Part shown: positions 5,217 to 6,081 of the stretch, piece by piece | Position numbering within the stretch: the stretch's first letter is position 1 | Layout of the letters: every line of letters starts with the position of its first letter | From: Planctomycetales bacterium | GTDB lineage: Bacteria > Planctomycetota > Phycisphaerae > SM23-33 | Direction: 5' to 3' | NCBI GenBank assembly: GCA_030673005.1 | Contig: DAOVFI010000157.1 | Coordinates: 1 to 6,081, forward strand | DNA length: 6,081 nt | Notes under the pieces: generated by a model | Database searches by the model: none | Seen by the model: only the letters and a program-made list of their open reading frames with translations | What the model was told of the DNA's origin: nothing | Position numbers and translations under genes: made by a program

Positions 5217-5235
5217 TTCAGACAGAGCCTAATAT
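5217..5235 (+). repeat. Lone copy of the MITE terminus
   Basis: TTCAGACAGAGCCTAATAT is the exact reverse complement of 2230-2248, that is, 14 nt of the left tip of the 2235-2397 palindrome plus five bases of its flank. No second arm is found nearby. It may be the remnant of a decayed or excised copy, and it overlaps the first possible start codon (5234) of the next gene. With the left end at 2235 it forms a widely spaced inverted pair around rplT-pheS-lipoprotein. Confidence 0.6.
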
Positions 5236-5869
5236 GCAACCCCTTCACGCACATAGTTGGATCGAGGCTCACATGTATCTTTCGGTCACGCCGTGCCCGA
5301 ACTGCTCGGGCGGGCCTTGGGAGGTAACGACCGAAGAGACGTCTTCGTCGAACGGCGATGAATCCGACCTGCCCGTCCGGACGCTTCGGGCGCGGTGTCT
5401 GCACTGCGGAAACAAAAAGGAATTCGTATTCGAGTCCGCCGAATCTTCCGAAGACGTCGAAGCAGAGCAGTATGAGACTCTGGAAGGGGCCTCTGTCGAT
5501 CTGGTCAATCCCACGCCTTCGCCCAGTGAGATCATCGATCTGGGCCAATGGTTGAGCCTGTTTTATCTGCTGGTCGAGCAGGCCGCCGCCGCAAAAGGCG
5601 CCGAGTCCCGCCGGCTCGGTTTCCAGGCCGCTCAGTGCATCGAGGAAGCGCTGAAATTCTACACCGAAGACGACGAACTTCCGCCGAAATCGGCATTCTT
5701 CGTGGAAGCCTCACGCCGGACATTCGCCGAACACCCCGAAAAATTCGCCCGCCAGCGCCTGCGGGACCTGCGAAGCAAACTACCCGACCTGCGAATAATG
5801 GCAAGGAAGATATCCCACGACACAGGCGAAAAGCAAAAAAAACCGTGGTGGCGGTTCTGGAAGTCATGA
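5234..5869 (+). CDS. Zinc-ribbon protein with helical C-terminal domain, function unknown
   Basis: From the ATG at 5234 the product is 211 residues. Residues 11-60 contain EAHMYLSVTPCPNC and, 30 residues later, CLHC. The four cysteines (21, 24, 55, 58) form a probable zinc ribbon interrupted by a Glu/Ser-rich loop. After an acidic linker, residues 98-185 look helical (IIDLGQWLSLFYLLVEQ, RRLGFQAAQCIEEALKFY, ELPPKSAFF). The C-terminus is basic and aromatic (KKPWWRFWKS). There is no signal peptide or membrane segment, so it is cytoplasmic. I recall similar EA-x-x-Y-L...PC-x-x-C proteins with a GQW...EALKFY domain in planctomycetes, but could not check this. The start is uncertain: 5234 keeps the EAHMYL motif but has no Shine-Dalgarno site; ATG 5273 has GAGG five bases upstream; ATG 5177 would read through the repeat remnant. 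Confidence 0.75.
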   Translation: MQPLHAHSWIEAHMYLSVTPCPNCSGGPWEVTTEETSSSNGDESDLPVRTLRARCLHCGNKKEFVFESAESSEDVEAEQYETLEGASVDLVNPTPSPSEIIDLGQWLSLFYLLVEQAAAAKGAESRRLGFQAAQCIEEALKFYTEDDELPPKSAFFVEASRRTFAEHPEKFARQRLRDLRSKLPDLRIMARKISHDTGEKQKKPWWRFWKS

Positions 5870-5884
5870 TGCCGTTACCGCGAA

Positions 5885-5953
5885 GAAATCCACGAATTGC
5901 CCGCCTTCGTCCCCAAGGGACTACGGCGGGCAGGCGTGCAATTCGTGGACTTC
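5885..5953. repeat. Nested palindromic repeat downstream of the zinc-ribbon gene
   Basis: The outer arms GAAATCCACGAATTGC (5885-5900) and GCAATTCGTGGACTTC (5938-5953) are complementary at 15 of 16 positions. Inside, TGCCCGCC (5898-5905) pairs with GGCGGGCA (5925-5932), closed by GTCCC-CAA-GGGAC (5909-5921). It starts 15 bases after the stop at 5869. No T-run follows, so it is not a standard terminator, although in RNA it would be a strong hairpin. It is unrelated in sequence to the repeats at 2235 and 3242. Confidence 0.65.
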
Positions 5954-5976
5954 CTTTACCTCGCCGTTAAAATTCC

Positions 5977-6004
5977 TTGCCCCGGCAAGAAGAAATGATA
6001 TATA
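5977..6004 (+). promoter_or_regulatory. Weak candidate promoter of the last gene
   Basis: TTGCCC (5977-5982) and TATATA (5999-6004) are separated by 16 bp. The -10 part lies in a short AT-rich patch (ATGATATATA). The position, about 55 nt before the start codon and after the palindrome, is sensible, but the match is modest. Confidence 0.35.
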
Positions 6005-6058
6005 CAAGGCGCGAATCATGGGTTCGACTGTCTGTTTTTATTGTAAGGAGTAAATATT

Positions 6059-6081
6059 ATGGCCTACGTAATCAGTAACTC
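6059..6081 (+). CDS. Start of a gene cut by the window edge, possibly a ferredoxin
   Basis: Only eight codons are visible: MAYVISNS. AAGGAG at 6045-6050, eight bases before the ATG, is the strongest ribosome site in this part of the window, so a real gene begins here. MAYVIS or MAHVIS is a common opening of small 2[4Fe-4S] ferredoxins, in which a Cys-rich cluster motif follows at once. The deciding cysteines lie beyond the window, so the product is a guess from the N-terminus; the existence of the gene is much better supported. Confidence 0.5.

Noticed and set aside
5146..5232. 28-codon frame starting MFGRFLLRLQHG with AGGGGA about eight bases upstream
   Set aside because: The ribosome site is tempting, but the frame ends within the transposon remnant (TAA inside GCCTAATAT) and is too short to support without conservation.

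Overview
The window carries housekeeping information-processing genes and a few unknowns from a moderately GC-rich bacterium. I infer a planctomycete, probably Phycisphaerae-like. The grounds are the weak or absent Shine-Dalgarno sites of some genes, a Cys4 insertion in PheS, intergenic gaps filled with REP-like hairpins, and a zinc-ribbon protein whose layout I associate with that group. This is recollection plus inference; no rRNA or marker tree was available.

Layout. Positions 1-1617 (minus strand) hold most of dnaX, the clamp-loader tau/gamma subunit, with its C-terminus cut by the window edge. Positions 1618-2013 are a gene-free divergent region with tandem heptamers, a 100-nt inverted-repeat structure and a likely promoter for the plus-strand genes. 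Then come rpmI (L35, 2014-2208, GTG start), a 163-nt imperfect palindrome resembling a MITE (2235-2397), rplT (L20, 2488-3234) with a 130-residue Lys/Ala/Thr tail, a REPIN-like four-hairpin repeat (3242-3389), and pheS (3426-4448). After a leader-like gap and a candidate promoter follow a small lipoprotein (4695-5102), a lone copy of the MITE terminus (5217-5235), a zinc-ribbon protein (about 5234-5869), a third palindrome type (5885-5953), and the first codons of a possible ferredoxin (6059 to the end).

How they fit together. rpmI, rplT and pheS form the core of the classical infC-rpmI-rplT-pheS-pheT cluster. infC is absent upstream, where dnaX is divergent, and pheT does not follow pheS. 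Repeat insertions have spread the cluster apart. The strongest points are (1) a 10-A tract in dnaX, in the exact A-AAA-AAG register and inside an inverted repeat, with stop codons just downstream in both other frames, which predicts a short gamma-like product of about 415-420 residues; and (2) a ribosomal protein L20 that doubles its normal length with a histone-H1-like basic tail. No CRISPR array, rRNA, tRNA or intact transposase gene was seen.
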